Below the pieces are notes generated by a model. It was not told where the DNA came from. It did not search any database and was given only the letters and a program-made list of their open reading frames with translations. This document shows, piece by piece, positions 17,582 to 27,429 of a stretch of 64,000 nt of DNA. Position 1 is the first letter of the stretch. The number at the start of each line of letters is the position of its first letter. Source of the DNA: Acidithiobacillus sp. HP-2 (GTDB lineage: Bacteria; Pseudomonadota; Gammaproteobacteria; Acidithiobacillales; Acidithiobacillaceae); contig NZ_JACKZA010000016.1 in assembly GCF_015100155.1 (NCBI RefSeq), forward strand, positions 1 to 64,000, given 5' to 3'. The position numbers and the translations under genes were made by a program.

Positions 17582-17869
17582 TTATTCGATGACTTTGGGG
17601 ACGAGAAAAAGCCCGTGCTCGGTGGCCGGAGCACTGGCCATCAGGCGTTGGCGTTCATCATGATTGGAAACCTGATCCTGGCGCAGTGGCTGTTCCAGAT
17701 CCAGAGGATGGGCCATGGGTAAAATCCCCTCTGTAGGTATGGCACTCAACTCCTCAACGAGTGACATGATTTTTTCCAGTTGACTGGCCACTGCGGGCAC
17801 TTCTTCCTGAGGTAGGGCCAGACGGGCCAAATGAGCCGTACGGCGCACTGCATCCTGATCAAAAGCCAT
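17582..17869 (-). CDS. gatC: Aspartyl/glutamyl-tRNA amidotransferase subunit C
   Basis: A 95-residue small subunit that wraps around GatA and stabilises the GatA-GatB complex. The signatures VRRTAHLARLAL and the Pro-rich C-terminal segment are typical, and the length is normal. It sits 2 bases downstream of the MlaA-like gene, so gatCAB is co-transcribed with the hopanoid trafficking genes unless an internal promoter exists; the space is too short for one. Confidence 0.95.
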   Translation of the reverse strand: MAFDQDAVRRTAHLARLALPQEEVPAVASQLEKIMSLVEELSAIPTEGILPMAHPLDLEQPLRQDQVSNHDERQRLMASAPATEHGLFLVPKVIE

Positions 17870-17871
17870 AT

Positions 17872-18678
17872 TTAATGTTTTCCTTTCGTGTTGGCGCTGG
17901 ATTCATTGCCGGCTGGAGTTGTTCCAGCAGGCGGAGGTAAAGACAGACCTTCAAGTAACTGGCTTTTACTCACCACCCCGCCACTGATCAAATACTGTTC
18001 ATGCTGTTCCCAGGCGTTGCGCATAAACTGATAGGGATCCACTGCCTCCTGAACCATGCGGATTTTCGGACCATCCACATAGCCCGTATTAATCACGCCC
18101 ATGCCACTCAAGGCATATTGGGCGGGGGTACTGGTAATATAATATGCGGGGCCGGTAAAGATGACCATGGCGAGGCCCGGCAAACTCCGCAACGAACTGG
18201 GTCCATAAAAGGGTAATACCAGATAGGGTCCCTGTGGCACGCCCCACACCCCAAGCGTCACCCCCAGACTATTGTCGTGCATGGGTAAATCCAGCTTGTC
18301 TGCCACATCAATCAAACCACCCACACCGAATGTGGAGTTGACCAGGAAACGGCTCATATCCTCCATACCCTGTTGTACCCGACCTTGCAAAAAATCGTTT
18401 ATAAAAATGTAAGGCATGCCCACGTTGGAAAACACGTTACTGACGCCCTCGCGGACAAAACCCGGAGTCACCGCATTGTAACCCGTAGACACCGGCTCAA
18501 GCACATAATCATAAAGTCCCATATTCACATGGAACATGGCATGATTGAAGGTTTGCAAAGGCGGCCGAGCGGATCCAGATATGTCAGGCCCGGGACCATC
18601 CACCGTAGCGCAGCCCGATAGCGCCAGCACGGAACTGGCAAAAATCCCACCAAACAGCCGACGCCAACGAGCCATCAA
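17872..18678 (-). CDS. mlaA: MlaA/VacJ-family outer-membrane lipoprotein
   Basis: A 268-residue lipoprotein with lipobox LALSGC (Cys at about 23). The MlaA fold is clear from FNHAMFHVNMGLYDYVLEPVS near the N-terminus and from RFLVNSTFGVGGLIDVA and DNSLGVTLGVWGVPQGPYLV in the middle. MlaA removes misplaced phospholipids from the outer leaflet and passes them to periplasmic MlaC. Here the gene overlaps hpnM, itself an MlaC relative, by 4 bases, which suggests the pair handles hopanoids or phospholipids in hopanoid-rich membranes. The long Pro/Ser/Thr tail is variable. Confidence 0.88.
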   Translation of the reverse strand: MMARWRRLFGGIFASSVLALSGCATVDGPGPDISGSARPPLQTFNHAMFHVNMGLYDYVLEPVSTGYNAVTPGFVREGVSNVFSNVGMPYIFINDFLQGRVQQGMEDMSRFLVNSTFGVGGLIDVADKLDLPMHDNSLGVTLGVWGVPQGPYLVLPFYGPSSLRSLPGLAMVIFTGPAYYITSTPAQYALSGMGVINTGYVDGPKIRMVQEAVDPYQFMRNAWEQHEQYLISGGVVSKSQLLEGLSLPPPAGTTPAGNESSANTKGKH

Positions 18679-19328
18679 TTTCTCCCGCTCGCGTACTGAG
18701 CGATTTGCGCTTTTAAATGCGCAATCAGCGCCGGGAAACCCTTACTTTTTATGGTTTCGTCATATTCAGAACGTTTCAGGGACAAATCACTGACCCCGTC
18801 TGCAACCACATTCACAATACGCCACTGTCCATCCTGTTGCTGGAGCAGGTAATCAAAATGATGGACTTTACCATTGCGCATGGTCAGCGTGCTGAATACG
18901 CCCTCAGTTCCGGGCTGCATGGTTTCACTGTTGACGACCGCAAAATGCTCCCCTTCATAGTTATCAAAACGGGCCGCATAAGTGGCTGCAGTATAGTCCG
19001 CCAACACACCTACAAATTCTTTTTGTTGCGCGGGGGTCAGTTTGGACCAGTGGTTGCCCAGGGTCAGACTGGCAATTCGGTCAAAATCATAGACCTTACG
19101 CACCACAGGAGACACGACAGCATAACGGCCCTGGTAACCCATTTTGCTGCCACCCTGCATGGCTTTCAATAAGACTGCATCGAGCGTATCAATAGTCGCT
19201 TTTGGCGTCAGCACCTTGGCTTGCGCAGCTGCCGAAGCCGGCGCGGCGACAGCTGCTGAGGCTGATATCATTGGCGACATGGACAAAGCCACTGCCGCCG
19301 AAAGCAGCACGGCACTTCTCATAAGCAT
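18675..19328 (-). CDS. hpnM: HpnM, MlaC/Ttg2-like periplasmic hopanoid-associated protein
   Basis: A 217-residue secreted protein with a signal peptide (MLMRSAVLLSAAVALSMS, cleavage near SASAA) and an MlaC/Ttg2D-type domain: FDRIASLTLGNHWSKLTPAQ, then LADYTAATYAARFDNYEGE, then WRIVNVVADGVSDLSLKRSEY. The HpnM family is the hopanoid-cluster branch of MlaC-like carriers. It likely shuttles a lipid across the periplasm, with MlaA (next gene) or HpnN as partner; that pairing is inferred from position. Confidence 0.85.
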   Translation of the reverse strand: MLMRSAVLLSAAVALSMSPMISASAAVAAPASAAAQAKVLTPKATIDTLDAVLLKAMQGGSKMGYQGRYAVVSPVVRKVYDFDRIASLTLGNHWSKLTPAQQKEFVGVLADYTAATYAARFDNYEGEHFAVVNSETMQPGTEGVFSTLTMRNGKVHHFDYLLQQQDGQWRIVNVVADGVSDLSLKRSEYDETIKSKGFPALIAHLKAQIAQYASGRN

Positions 19329-19368
19329 AAAATCTCCCTGTTAGCCTGTTTGGACGATCAATCGCTTA

Positions 19369-20472
19369 TTAACGTTCAACCCGTAAAGGGAAAACCGGAT
19401 GGTCGGATCCCTGTGAAGGGGGAATGGTTGGCATATCCGGGGCCATAGGGCCTTCCGTACGCGGCCCACGCAAGGCTACTTTAAGCGCCCGCAGGGGGTG
19501 CGCAAACGTGTCATTGACCGCTGTCGGCTCAAAACCCGAATGGACCTGACACTGATCGCACTTGCGGTTAACCCCGACGCCGTACTGATCCCAAGGGGTC
19601 GTTTCCATCATTTCCTTGTAAGTCTGGGCGTAGCCTTCACTCACTAACAGGTAGCAGGGCTTCTGCCAGCCAAAAATGTTGCGGGTGGGGTTTCCCCAGG
19701 GCGTGCATTGATAATTCTGGTTGCCCGCCAAAAAGTCCAGAAACAGACTGGACTGATTGAACGTCCATTTCGCCTTGCGTTCCTTACCAATACGGAAAAT
19801 ATCCCTGAACAACTGCCGGGATGCGCGCCTTTGAATAAATACTTCCTGCTGGGGGGCCCGCTCATAGTTGAAGCCGGGAGAGATAGTCACACCCTCTACA
19901 CCCAAGGCCTTGCAGTCATCCAGGAAATTGGCTACTTCTTCCGCCCCTTCACCCTGAAAGAGGGTACAATTCACGGTCACCCGGAAGCCTTTTTCAACCG
20001 CCTCCTGAATAGCCAAAGCCGCCCGCTTGTAGGTCCCCGGTTGACAGACAGAATCATCATGGCGGTGTTCATTGCCATCCAGATGGACAGAAAATGTCAG
20101 ATAAGGAGAAGGCGTATAATCATCCATACGCTTTTTCAGCAGGAGTGCATTGGTGCATAAATAAACGAAGCGCTTGCGTTCCACCAAACCCTTCACCACT
20201 TCCGGCATATCCTTGTGAATCAGTGGCTCACCGCCGGCAATAGAAATGATGGGCGCACCACATTCTTCCGCTGCGCCAATGCACTCTTCCACCGACAGGC
20301 GTTTATCCAGCACATCATCGGGGTAATCGATTTTCCCGCAACCCGCGCAGGCCAGATTACAACGAAACAACGGCTCCAGCATCAGGACCAAAGGATAACG
20401 CTTACGCCCCCGCAGTTTTTGCGAAACAATGTAGCGACCCACCTTGTAGCTCTGAATTAAAGGAACACCCAT
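19369..20472 (-). CDS. hpnH: HpnH, adenosyl-hopane transferase (radical SAM)
   Basis: A 367-residue radical SAM enzyme that joins the 5'-deoxyadenosyl group to diploptene, giving adenosylhopane, the first step of side-chain extension. The iron-sulfur motif is CNLACAGC (C38, C42, C45). GGEPLIHKDMPE and the C-terminal region containing CTPWGNPTRN and CDQCQVHSG are typical of HpnH. The gene is set apart from the ferritin-like gene by 107 bases that may hold a promoter, and runs into hpnM after 40 bases. Confidence 0.95.
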   Translation of the reverse strand: MGVPLIQSYKVGRYIVSQKLRGRKRYPLVLMLEPLFRCNLACAGCGKIDYPDDVLDKRLSVEECIGAAEECGAPIISIAGGEPLIHKDMPEVVKGLVERKRFVYLCTNALLLKKRMDDYTPSPYLTFSVHLDGNEHRHDDSVCQPGTYKRAALAIQEAVEKGFRVTVNCTLFQGEGAEEVANFLDDCKALGVEGVTISPGFNYERAPQQEVFIQRRASRQLFRDIFRIGKERKAKWTFNQSSLFLDFLAGNQNYQCTPWGNPTRNIFGWQKPCYLLVSEGYAQTYKEMMETTPWDQYGVGVNRKCDQCQVHSGFEPTAVNDTFAHPLRALKVALRGPRTEGPMAPDMPTIPPSQGSDHPVFPLRVER

Positions 20473-20535
20473 AGTATCAACACCCCCACCTGGTGGCTAA
20501 ACAGCCTGTGAACAAATAACAACCTTAATCGCTCA

Positions 20536-20566
20536 AGTATAACATACCAAAGCGTATGCAGGACAA
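20536..20566 (-). promoter_or_regulatory. Possible internal promoter ahead of hpnH
   Basis: On the minus strand a TATACT -10 box (20536-20541) lies 19 bases after TTGTCC (20561-20566). The spacer is longer than ideal, so this is a weak call. It sits in the largest gap (107 bases) inside the hopanoid array. Confidence 0.35.
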
Positions 20567-20579
20567 GCGCAGCAAATAA

Positions 20580-21422
20580 TCAGGCGCATTTACCCCGGGA
20601 CAGAAAGAAAAACAGTATATTGGCAATACGCGGTGCCAATTTCGGACGCAGCAAACGGGCATCATAAGCAGCAAAGCGTCTCTCGTTTTCCGTCCGACAT
20701 AATGCGAGCAACTGTGTCAGGCTAATGTCGCTACTCACCTGTTCATGGCCGGTCATGGTAAAATTTTCCTCCTGATGATCATTCAGGCCCCTTGCCGTTT
20801 GAATCCGCGCCCAGGCCTGCATGCTGATGACCTGGATACGGTGATACTCCAGAACAATTTTTTTCCAGAAAGGCAGGCGCCGACGGTGCCACTTTAACCA
20901 GTTGATAAAAAAAATGATGTGTCGCGCTTCTTCCTGCATGACCGGCTCAAATATCTTTACCAGCTCAGGTGGGAAAAATCCCGAGTTTTTGGCTGCAGCA
21001 AACAGTCCAAAAGCAAAATAGGAATCCAGACATTCGCCATAACCCGTAAATAGAAACTCCCAGTAAGGATCCCGCAAGGGCGGCGGCGGCGGAGAGGGAG
21101 GTATCTGAATATTATAATGTTTCACCAACGCCTGGAGCAAATCCGAATGTCTCTGTTCTTCCTGACCATCCAGAGCCACAGCGGCACGCACTACGGGATC
21201 GGTTTCCCGTGCCGCCATACTCTGAACCATCCGCGCGGTGACACTCTCCGTCGCTACCGCCTCACCCCAGAAAGGCAAGGATTTGACCCGTTGTTCCGTG
21301 GCAGCATCCAGTTCCGGCCAAGGCATATTTGCAGGATCAAAATGTACATGGGTATCGTGCATGAACTGGCAAAACAAATCCCGATGCTGCTCAGAACCCA
21401 GATCTATGGCCATTGCCGTCAT
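20580..21422 (-). CDS. Ferritin-like diiron protein in the hopanoid cluster, function unknown
   Basis: A 280-residue protein. The start at the ATG at 21422 overlaps the hpnL stop as ATGA; an upstream in-frame start would lie inside hpnL. Iron ligands typical of a four-helix diiron site are visible: E59, E89xxH92 in GQEEQRH, E130 in [10 protein letters not shown] and E165xxH168 in QEEARH. Such proteins are oxygenases, desaturases or oxidases, as well as iron stores. Placement inside the hopanoid operon and the aromatic-rich helices suggest an oxidative step on hopanoids or a related lipid. This is inference; I know of no named hpn family for it. Confidence 0.7.
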   Translation of the reverse strand: MTAMAIDLGSEQHRDLFCQFMHDTHVHFDPANMPWPELDAATEQRVKSLPFWGEAVATESVTARMVQSMAARETDPVVRAAVALDGQEEQRHSDLLQALVKHYNIQIPPSPPPPPLRDPYWEFLFTGYGECLDSYFAFGLFAAAKNSGFFPPELVKIFEPVMQEEARHIIFFINWLKWHRRRLPFWKKIVLEYHRIQVISMQAWARIQTARGLNDHQEENFTMTGHEQVSSDISLTQLLALCRTENERRFAAYDARLLRPKLAPRIANILFFFLSRGKCA

Positions 21423-22432
21423 AAAACCCCCTCTTTCCCGGTTGCAACCTGTAACCACCTTCGACGCATATAATGACTTTCTGATGCAGCCCATGACAAG
21501 AGGACCGGGACGCCCAGAAAAAGTTCACGCAGCCGTCTGGCCAAAGCATAAGCCAGGGCAAGGTCCGGACCAATGCCGACCACCGTTCCGAACAGCATAA
21601 AACCGCCCTCCTGAATACCAATGCCTGCCGGCACCACAAATGCCACACTACGCAAAGCTTGTCCCAGACTTTCGAGGAGCAAGGCCGCCCAGAAAGGTAC
21701 CGGATGGTGCAGCAGCCAAAAAGTAAAAACGACCTCAAGAGTGCCCGCAAAAAGCCCGGCTAATTGCCAAAAATTGGCCACTAACAAAGCGCGTCCCTTG
21801 TCGTAAAAACTCTGGATTTCCGTGTCCAGAAGATGCGGATCGCCGATAATCCCCAAAAGATCATAACCACCCAGCATTCGCTTACTGATGTTCTGCACCA
21901 GCGAGAACAAGCCTTTGTGTTTTTGCAGCCAGAAAAAAATGACCAGCACCGGGATCGACAGGAAAAGGAAACCCAGAACTTCGAAAACCAGAAGATGATC
22001 GCTGACCGCGAACAGCAACACCACAACTCCCAGCAAAGCAAACAAAAACTGACTCACCAGAGTCAAAGTGATCTCGACCATGACACTGGCACCGGCCACA
22101 TAGGGCGAGACACCATATTGACTGAGCATTCGGATTCCCAGCAGTTCACCGCCTATCCGTGCCACCGGCAATAAACCATTCACCGATTCGCGAATCATGG
22201 CCAGCCACAACAAAAGCCCAAAGGAGGCACGCGCCTTGCCACGTAACAGCCACTTCCAGCTTAAGGTATCCAGAGCCAGCGGCAGCAAATGAAAAGGCAG
22301 CAACCAGAGCAACCCCCAGCCCGCTACGGCGAGTAGCGCCATAATTTCGACAAAACCGGCATCTAGCACCAGATAAACACCCAGGAACAGACCCAGTAAT
22401 CCAGCGAGCAGAATGAGCATTTTCTGTTTCAA
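21419..22432 (-). CDS. hpnL: HpnL, hopanoid-associated flippase-like membrane protein
   Basis: A 337-residue integral membrane protein with about eight hydrophobic segments. It belongs to the lysylphosphatidylglycerol synthetase/AglD-like membrane family; [20 protein letters not shown] and [17 protein letters not shown] are its conserved blocks. HpnL proteins occur in hopanoid clusters and are proposed to flip or move lipid. It begins 3 bases after the end of hpnN and is coupled to the ferritin-like gene by an ATGA overlap. Confidence 0.85.
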   Translation of the reverse strand: MKQKMLILLAGLLGLFLGVYLVLDAGFVEIMALLAVAGWGLLWLLPFHLLPLALDTLSWKWLLRGKARASFGLLLWLAMIRESVNGLLPVARIGGELLGIRMLSQYGVSPYVAGASVMVEITLTLVSQFLFALLGVVVLLFAVSDHLLVFEVLGFLFLSIPVLVIFFWLQKHKGLFSLVQNISKRMLGGYDLLGIIGDPHLLDTEIQSFYDKGRALLVANFWQLAGLFAGTLEVVFTFWLLHHPVPFWAALLLESLGQALRSVAFVVPAGIGIQEGGFMLFGTVVGIGPDLALAYALARRLRELFLGVPVLLSWAASESHYMRRRWLQVATGKEGVL

Positions 22433-22435
22433 GGC

Positions 22436-25141
22436 TTAGCTGCCTTCATCCTGTGCGATTCCCTCTTCGCGGGGAGAAGACGTAAACAGCAGCATCAGGG
22501 TCGGCAAAATAATCAATATACACAAAAGTACAATGGCCAATGCCAGGCTCAGCGCCTCGCCAAGACTCGCCATGCCCGGATCACGGGATACGGCCATACT
22601 ACCGAAAGCACTGAGAGTGGTCAGACCGCTGAAAAATACCGCCATTGGCGTTGAAGTGCCCAGCAAATGCGCCACATCCACGCCATTGCGCCAGCGCACC
22701 ACTATATAGATGGCAAATGCCACACCCAGACCAATCAAGAGCGGCAGGACAATGATATTACCCAGATTGAAACTCAAACCCAGCAGGCTCATGGCAGCGA
22801 CCGTAAACAGTGCCGCCAGCAGCAAGGGAATCATGATCAGCAGCACATCCCGATAACGGCGCAAGGCTAAAAGCAACAACAGACTGATACTCGCCAGCGC
22901 AATGTAGGTAGCCTCCTGAAAGGCACCGAGAACAGCCTCTCCACCCTGCACCAGCATCACCGGGGTTCCAACCGCCTTGGGCTCGACCTTGAGCACACTC
23001 TGAACAAACTGGTACATGGCCTGGTTACTGCTCAGATTGGCCTTGGGGAAAATCTCTACGCGCGCCTGACCCGATGCGCTGACATAGCGATCTTTGAGCG
23101 CTGCTGGCAGGGTTTGCAAATTGACCGGCCCGGCAGACATAGCCATGCCCAGCTGTTTCAATTCCCCCGGCAGGGTGCCCATCACACTATTCTGTAAAGC
23201 ATTCATGGCGGCGGGCTGCTTTCCCTGCTTCTGTAAAAATGTCTGAAGATGACCGGCCAACTGTCCAGTTATTTTACCATCTGCAGAGGTCTGACCATCC
23301 TTGACGGCCAGAGCACGCAGATCCTTGACCAGTTCATCCAGCTTCTTACGTGTATCTGCAGCAGGTGGAGTCAATGCTGTCGGCATCATCAGTGAAAAAG
23401 GCGGCACCAGAATCTGCAGATTCTGCAAAATAGCCAGTTTTTTGGATTGCTCCTTGGGAATATAACTTTCCACAGTTAATGCCCGTGCCACCGTCGGCAA
23501 CTGCTCGACGCGCCGGGCCACGGTCTGAGCAGCGGCAATATTGGGCGTGAGTACTTCCATCCGGTAGGGAGCGGTATCGGGATTTGCCAAAAGCTTTTCA
23601 AAGACTTTCACGCCCTCGGCATGACTATCAATCATGTGTAGTGGATTAAAGTCAAAAGTTGTCCGCAAAGCCAGGGGAATGGCCGCAACGGCGAGTATGG
23701 TCACCAAGCCCAGAATCCAGTGGGCATAACGATGGATCGGATGTTTTGCCAGGGTAGGCACCATCGTAAAGTGTGGATAATTGATGGCCCGATGTTGCCC
23801 GTTTACGGCAATGGGCCACAAGGTCAAATAAGCAGGCAAAAAAGTCAGGGTCAACAGCAGCGCAATGAGCATGCTGGTCCCGGAAATCAGCCCAAGATCC
23901 ACAATCCCGGCATAACTGGTAGGCACAAAGGCGTAAAAACTCAGTGCCGCCGCCACAGCGGCCAAACCTAGCGCCGTTCCCATACCCTGGGTCACCCGAT
24001 GCATCGCTACCCGATGTACCGCACCGTTGAACAATTCCTCGCGATAGCGCAGACAGAATTGAATGCCGAAATCCACACCCAGTCCAATAAACAAAATAGC
24101 AAAAGCCACAGATATAAGATTAAAGGGGCCGACGAAAAACAAAGCCCAGGCCGTCGTCAGGATAATGCCCGATACCAGCCCGATCAGTACACCACTCACC
24201 AATTTCACCGAGCGCAGGGCAATGCTGAGTAGGATAATTTCCAGCCCCAGAGTCAGCGCCAGGGATTCACCAGCACCATGACTGACGGTCTGGAGTTGCT
24301 CCGCATCCAGCACGGCCCCTCCGGTTACGCCGACACTGATGCCGTGGGCGGCATTTAACTGCAAACTCTGCAAACCTGCCTGCAAGGTCCGGATGGCAAC
24401 CTCGGCAGGCTGTAAGGAATGATAATTCATGGCGGGCTGAATAATGACGAAACGCTGGGCAGGACCCAGCTTGGCCAGATCCCCGCCCATCATTTCACTC
24501 CAGGAAAGCTGGTACGGCTTACCTTCCAGGCGGGCTTTCACTGCCTCATTCAACGCCGAGAATATGGCCGCCATGCCCGGCAACTGCACACCATTACTCA
24601 GTCTTTGGCGGATGGCCATACTCAACAAATCACTTAAGCCACCAAGACTGGGATCTGCGGACAAGCGGGCAATCAGGGGCTGGGCATTGGTAATGCGATC
24701 GGCAAAATCCTTTACTTTTTCCGGAGACAAATAGAGCAGACCATTCCGCGCAAAAAAGCTTCCGCCTCCCGGCACATAGACACTGTGAAACATCTTCGGA
24801 CGAGCGCGCAGCCAGGTCTCCAGACGGGTGACTGCCGCATCGGTGCTCTGGGGATTTTTCCCCTGCAGTACCACCACAATAGTGTTTTGATCCTGGGAAA
24901 ACTCCTTGTGATAAGCCAGTTCACGTTTCTGAAAGGGCAGATCGCGAGACAGGGCATGGCTGGTATTGGTATCTACTGCAAAATGTGTGATCGCATAAAA
25001 CAGGGCCAGCAAGGTAGCAATCAGCACCAATCCCATCACCCAAAGAGCCCGTCGTACAGAAAAATCGACCACCTGCACAAAAAAATACGCAATGGATTTT
25101 CCGATACTTTCCAGGAATCGTTCAGCCGCCGGTGAAATCAC
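22436..25141 (-). CDS. hpnN: HpnN, RND-superfamily hopanoid transporter
   Basis: A 901-residue RND/MMPL protein with two repeats, each having one membrane segment, a large periplasmic domain and a block of five more segments (for example FNLISVAFAILFIGLGVDFG in the first repeat and NIIVLPLLIGLGVAFA in the second). HpnN was shown in Rhodopseudomonas palustris to be needed to move hopanoids to the outer membrane. The GTG start at 25141 lies inside the end of hpnK (20-base overlap). Normal family length. Confidence 0.92.
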   Translation of the reverse strand: MISPAAERFLESIGKSIAYFFVQVVDFSVRRALWVMGLVLIATLLALFYAITHFAVDTNTSHALSRDLPFQKRELAYHKEFSQDQNTIVVVLQGKNPQSTDAAVTRLETWLRARPKMFHSVYVPGGGSFFARNGLLYLSPEKVKDFADRITNAQPLIARLSADPSLGGLSDLLSMAIRQRLSNGVQLPGMAAIFSALNEAVKARLEGKPYQLSWSEMMGGDLAKLGPAQRFVIIQPAMNYHSLQPAEVAIRTLQAGLQSLQLNAAHGISVGVTGGAVLDAEQLQTVSHGAGESLALTLGLEIILLSIALRSVKLVSGVLIGLVSGIILTTAWALFFVGPFNLISVAFAILFIGLGVDFGIQFCLRYREELFNGAVHRVAMHRVTQGMGTALGLAAVAAALSFYAFVPTSYAGIVDLGLISGTSMLIALLLTLTFLPAYLTLWPIAVNGQHRAINYPHFTMVPTLAKHPIHRYAHWILGLVTILAVAAIPLALRTTFDFNPLHMIDSHAEGVKVFEKLLANPDTAPYRMEVLTPNIAAAQTVARRVEQLPTVARALTVESYIPKEQSKKLAILQNLQILVPPFSLMMPTALTPPAADTRKKLDELVKDLRALAVKDGQTSADGKITGQLAGHLQTFLQKQGKQPAAMNALQNSVMGTLPGELKQLGMAMSAGPVNLQTLPAALKDRYVSASGQARVEIFPKANLSSNQAMYQFVQSVLKVEPKAVGTPVMLVQGGEAVLGAFQEATYIALASISLLLLLALRRYRDVLLIMIPLLLAALFTVAAMSLLGLSFNLGNIIVLPLLIGLGVAFAIYIVVRWRNGVDVAHLLGTSTPMAVFFSGLTTLSAFGSMAVSRDPGMASLGEALSLALAIVLLCILIILPTLMLLFTSSPREEGIAQDEGS

Positions 25142-25997
25142 TGAATCTACCTCTCACAATCTGGTGATCACGCAAATACTCCCCAATCCTGGGACTCAAC
25201 AGGGCGGCATATTCTGCCTGGGGCTCATAATCGGGCATGAGCATTTGCAGTAAAGGACTCTGGGTGGTCGCCGGATGAAAATAAATTTCCACGAGAGCCT
25301 TCTCTGGCAGGCACTTCAACATATCCAGCAGGCGCGACTCGGTCATATGTCCGGTGGCATCCAGGCCGCAAAGCAAATCATTATAAAGCAGTCCACGCTT
25401 ATCCAGTTGCCGGCGCATGCTCGCCAACCAAGGGCGCAAAAAAAAAGCCCAGAAGGCAGGTGCAAAGCCACGCGCACCACCACATCGCGCCACCGCCAGT
25501 GACTCCCAGGGGAGACGCACTGCCCGCAATCCAAATGCTTCTCCAATATCCAGCATCAGACTTAACACCGTAGGGTGCAAATGCAGATGTTTGTGGGCGT
25601 TGGCATGATCGAGCACCAGACCGGCGTCTGCAAAGGCGGCAAACTGCGCTCGAATTTCTGCCGCCAATTGCTTGCGCACCTTGGGGAGAAAAAAATAACG
25701 CGCACCTCGCAACCATAAATCCGCTGCAAAACGACCCTGAACGTCCACCAGATCCGGCACCTGTTTCGCCGGCAACAGCGGCGCTCCATCCACCAGGGTC
25801 AGGTGCAAACCGACACCCAGTCCAGACAAACGCTTCGCACGGCGTATGGCATCAGCTGCCGCAGGGGCTCCCACCATAAGACTGGCGGTGGTCAGCACAC
25901 CCTGCTGATAGGCTGATTCCACCGCCTCATTAACCGCGAGATCCAGTCCGAAATCGTCGGCGTTAACGACCAGCCGCCGGGTATGTCCCTGCCCCAC
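25122..25997 (-). CDS. hpnK: HpnK, hopanoid head-group deacetylase (YdjC/ChbG type)
   Basis: A 291-residue protein of the YdjC/ChbG deacetylase family. The metal-site motif NADDFG is at residues 12-17 and the His-rich block NAHKHLHLHPTV supplies further ligands. In Burkholderia, HpnK removes the acetyl group from the N-acetylglucosaminyl hopanoid made by HpnI, ahead of HpnJ. The start is a GTG one base after the hpnJ stop. Confidence 0.9.
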   Translation of the reverse strand: MGQGHTRRLVVNADDFGLDLAVNEAVESAYQQGVLTTASLMVGAPAAADAIRRAKRLSGLGVGLHLTLVDGAPLLPAKQVPDLVDVQGRFAADLWLRGARYFFLPKVRKQLAAEIRAQFAAFADAGLVLDHANAHKHLHLHPTVLSLMLDIGEAFGLRAVRLPWESLAVARCGGARGFAPAFWAFFLRPWLASMRRQLDKRGLLYNDLLCGLDATGHMTESRLLDMLKCLPEKALVEIYFHPATTQSPLLQMLMPDYEPQAEYAALLSPRIGEYLRDHQIVRGRFSDFTGG

Positions 25998-25998
25998 T

Positions 25999-27429
25999 TC
26001 AGCCGTGGCGTTGCCGCAGGAAGCGCACGAACTCGACGCCTTCCCGCAAACGGCGCTTCATCATTTGGGTACTTTTAAGCATCTCACCAGTAATTTCCGC
26101 AATTTTTCCGGCGCGGAAGTAGAAACGTTTGTACATGGTTTCCACTGAATCAAAAATTTCCGTGTGATTCAAGTGCGGATAACTCATGGGACTGATCTGC
26201 ACACCGCGATCATTGACCAGGTGGGCCTCATCTTCTTCGGTCAACCAACCCTGTTCCTTGGCCTGGTTGTACAAAAAAGTGCCGGGATAAGGTGCCGCCA
26301 GTGAAACCTGAATAGTGTGAGGATTGATTTCCTTCGCAAATTCGATGGTTTTCTGGATGGTTTCCTTGGTTTCACCAGGCAGACCAAGAATGAAAGTACC
26401 ATGAATGACAATACCCAGCTTATGACAGTCCGCCGTGAACTTCCGGGCCGACTCCACTTTAATGCCTTTCTTGATATTATTGAGAATCTGCTGATCGCCC
26501 GACTCATAACCCACCAGCAACAGACGCAGGCCGTTTTCACGCAGTACCTTGAGGGTCTCGTAAGGCACATTGGCTTTGGCGTTGCAGGACCAGGTCACCC
26601 CCAGCTTGCCCAGACCCCGGGCGATTTCCTCAGCACGCGGGCGATCATCGGTAAACGTATCGTCGTCAAAGAAAATTTCCTTCACCTGCGGGAAGTTTTT
26701 CTGGATGTAACGCACTTCCTCAATCACATTGGCCGCACTGCGGGTCCGATAACGATGTCCGCCCACCGTCTGCGGCCAAAGACAGAACGTACACTGGGAC
26801 CGGCATCCCCGTCCCGTGTAAAAAGAAATGTAGGGATGCTTGAGGTAGCCAATGAAATAATCCTCAATGTGCAGATCCCGCTTGTAGACCTCAGAGACAA
26901 AAGGCAGGGAGTCCATATCTTCAATCATGGCCCGGTCGGGGTTATGAATTAGCTGGCCGTCTTCCGCACGATAATTGATGCCATCCACTTCACTCAGGGG
27001 CCGACCTTCGGCAATTTCCTTGAGGGTGAAATCAAATTCTTCCCGAGCCACAAAATCGACGGCATGCCCTGCTTCCCGCAAAGACTCGTCGGGTTCTACC
27101 GCCACTTTGGCTCCGACCAGACCAATCATCATTTTCGGATAGTGCTCCTTGAGCAACTCTGCCATACGCACATCCGATGCAAAAGAAGGAGTACTGGTAT
27201 GGATGATGCACAACTCGTATCCAGCAGCCACTTCCAGCGTTTCTTCCACGCTCACATCGGCGGGGGGTGCGTCCAGCAGGCGACTGCCGGGGATCATTGC
27301 AGCGGGCTGGGCCAGCCAGGTGGGAAACCAGAAAGAACGAATTTCCCGCTTGGCCTGGTAACGGGAACCAGCACCGCCGTCAAAACCTTCAAAGGAAGGC
27401 GCCTGCAGGAAAAGGGTTTTCATCGTCAT
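25999..27429 (-). CDS. hpnJ: HpnJ, radical SAM enzyme for cyclitol-ether hopanoids
   Basis: A 476-residue B12-binding radical SAM protein. I take the ATG at 27429, which overlaps the hpnI stop in a TAATG; upstream in-frame starts lie within hpnI. The N-terminal cobalamin-binding-like domain spans about 1-190 and the cluster motif GRGCRSQCTFC gives C209, C213 and C216. HpnJ converts the glucosamine head group to the cyclitol ether, the final step after HpnI and HpnK. Family length is normal. Confidence 0.92.
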   Translation of the reverse strand: MTMKTLFLQAPSFEGFDGGAGSRYQAKREIRSFWFPTWLAQPAAMIPGSRLLDAPPADVSVEETLEVAAGYELCIIHTSTPSFASDVRMAELLKEHYPKMMIGLVGAKVAVEPDESLREAGHAVDFVAREEFDFTLKEIAEGRPLSEVDGINYRAEDGQLIHNPDRAMIEDMDSLPFVSEVYKRDLHIEDYFIGYLKHPYISFYTGRGCRSQCTFCLWPQTVGGHRYRTRSAANVIEEVRYIQKNFPQVKEIFFDDDTFTDDRPRAEEIARGLGKLGVTWSCNAKANVPYETLKVLRENGLRLLLVGYESGDQQILNNIKKGIKVESARKFTADCHKLGIVIHGTFILGLPGETKETIQKTIEFAKEINPHTIQVSLAAPYPGTFLYNQAKEQGWLTEEDEAHLVNDRGVQISPMSYPHLNHTEIFDSVETMYKRFYFRAGKIAEITGEMLKSTQMMKRRLREGVEFVRFLRQRHG

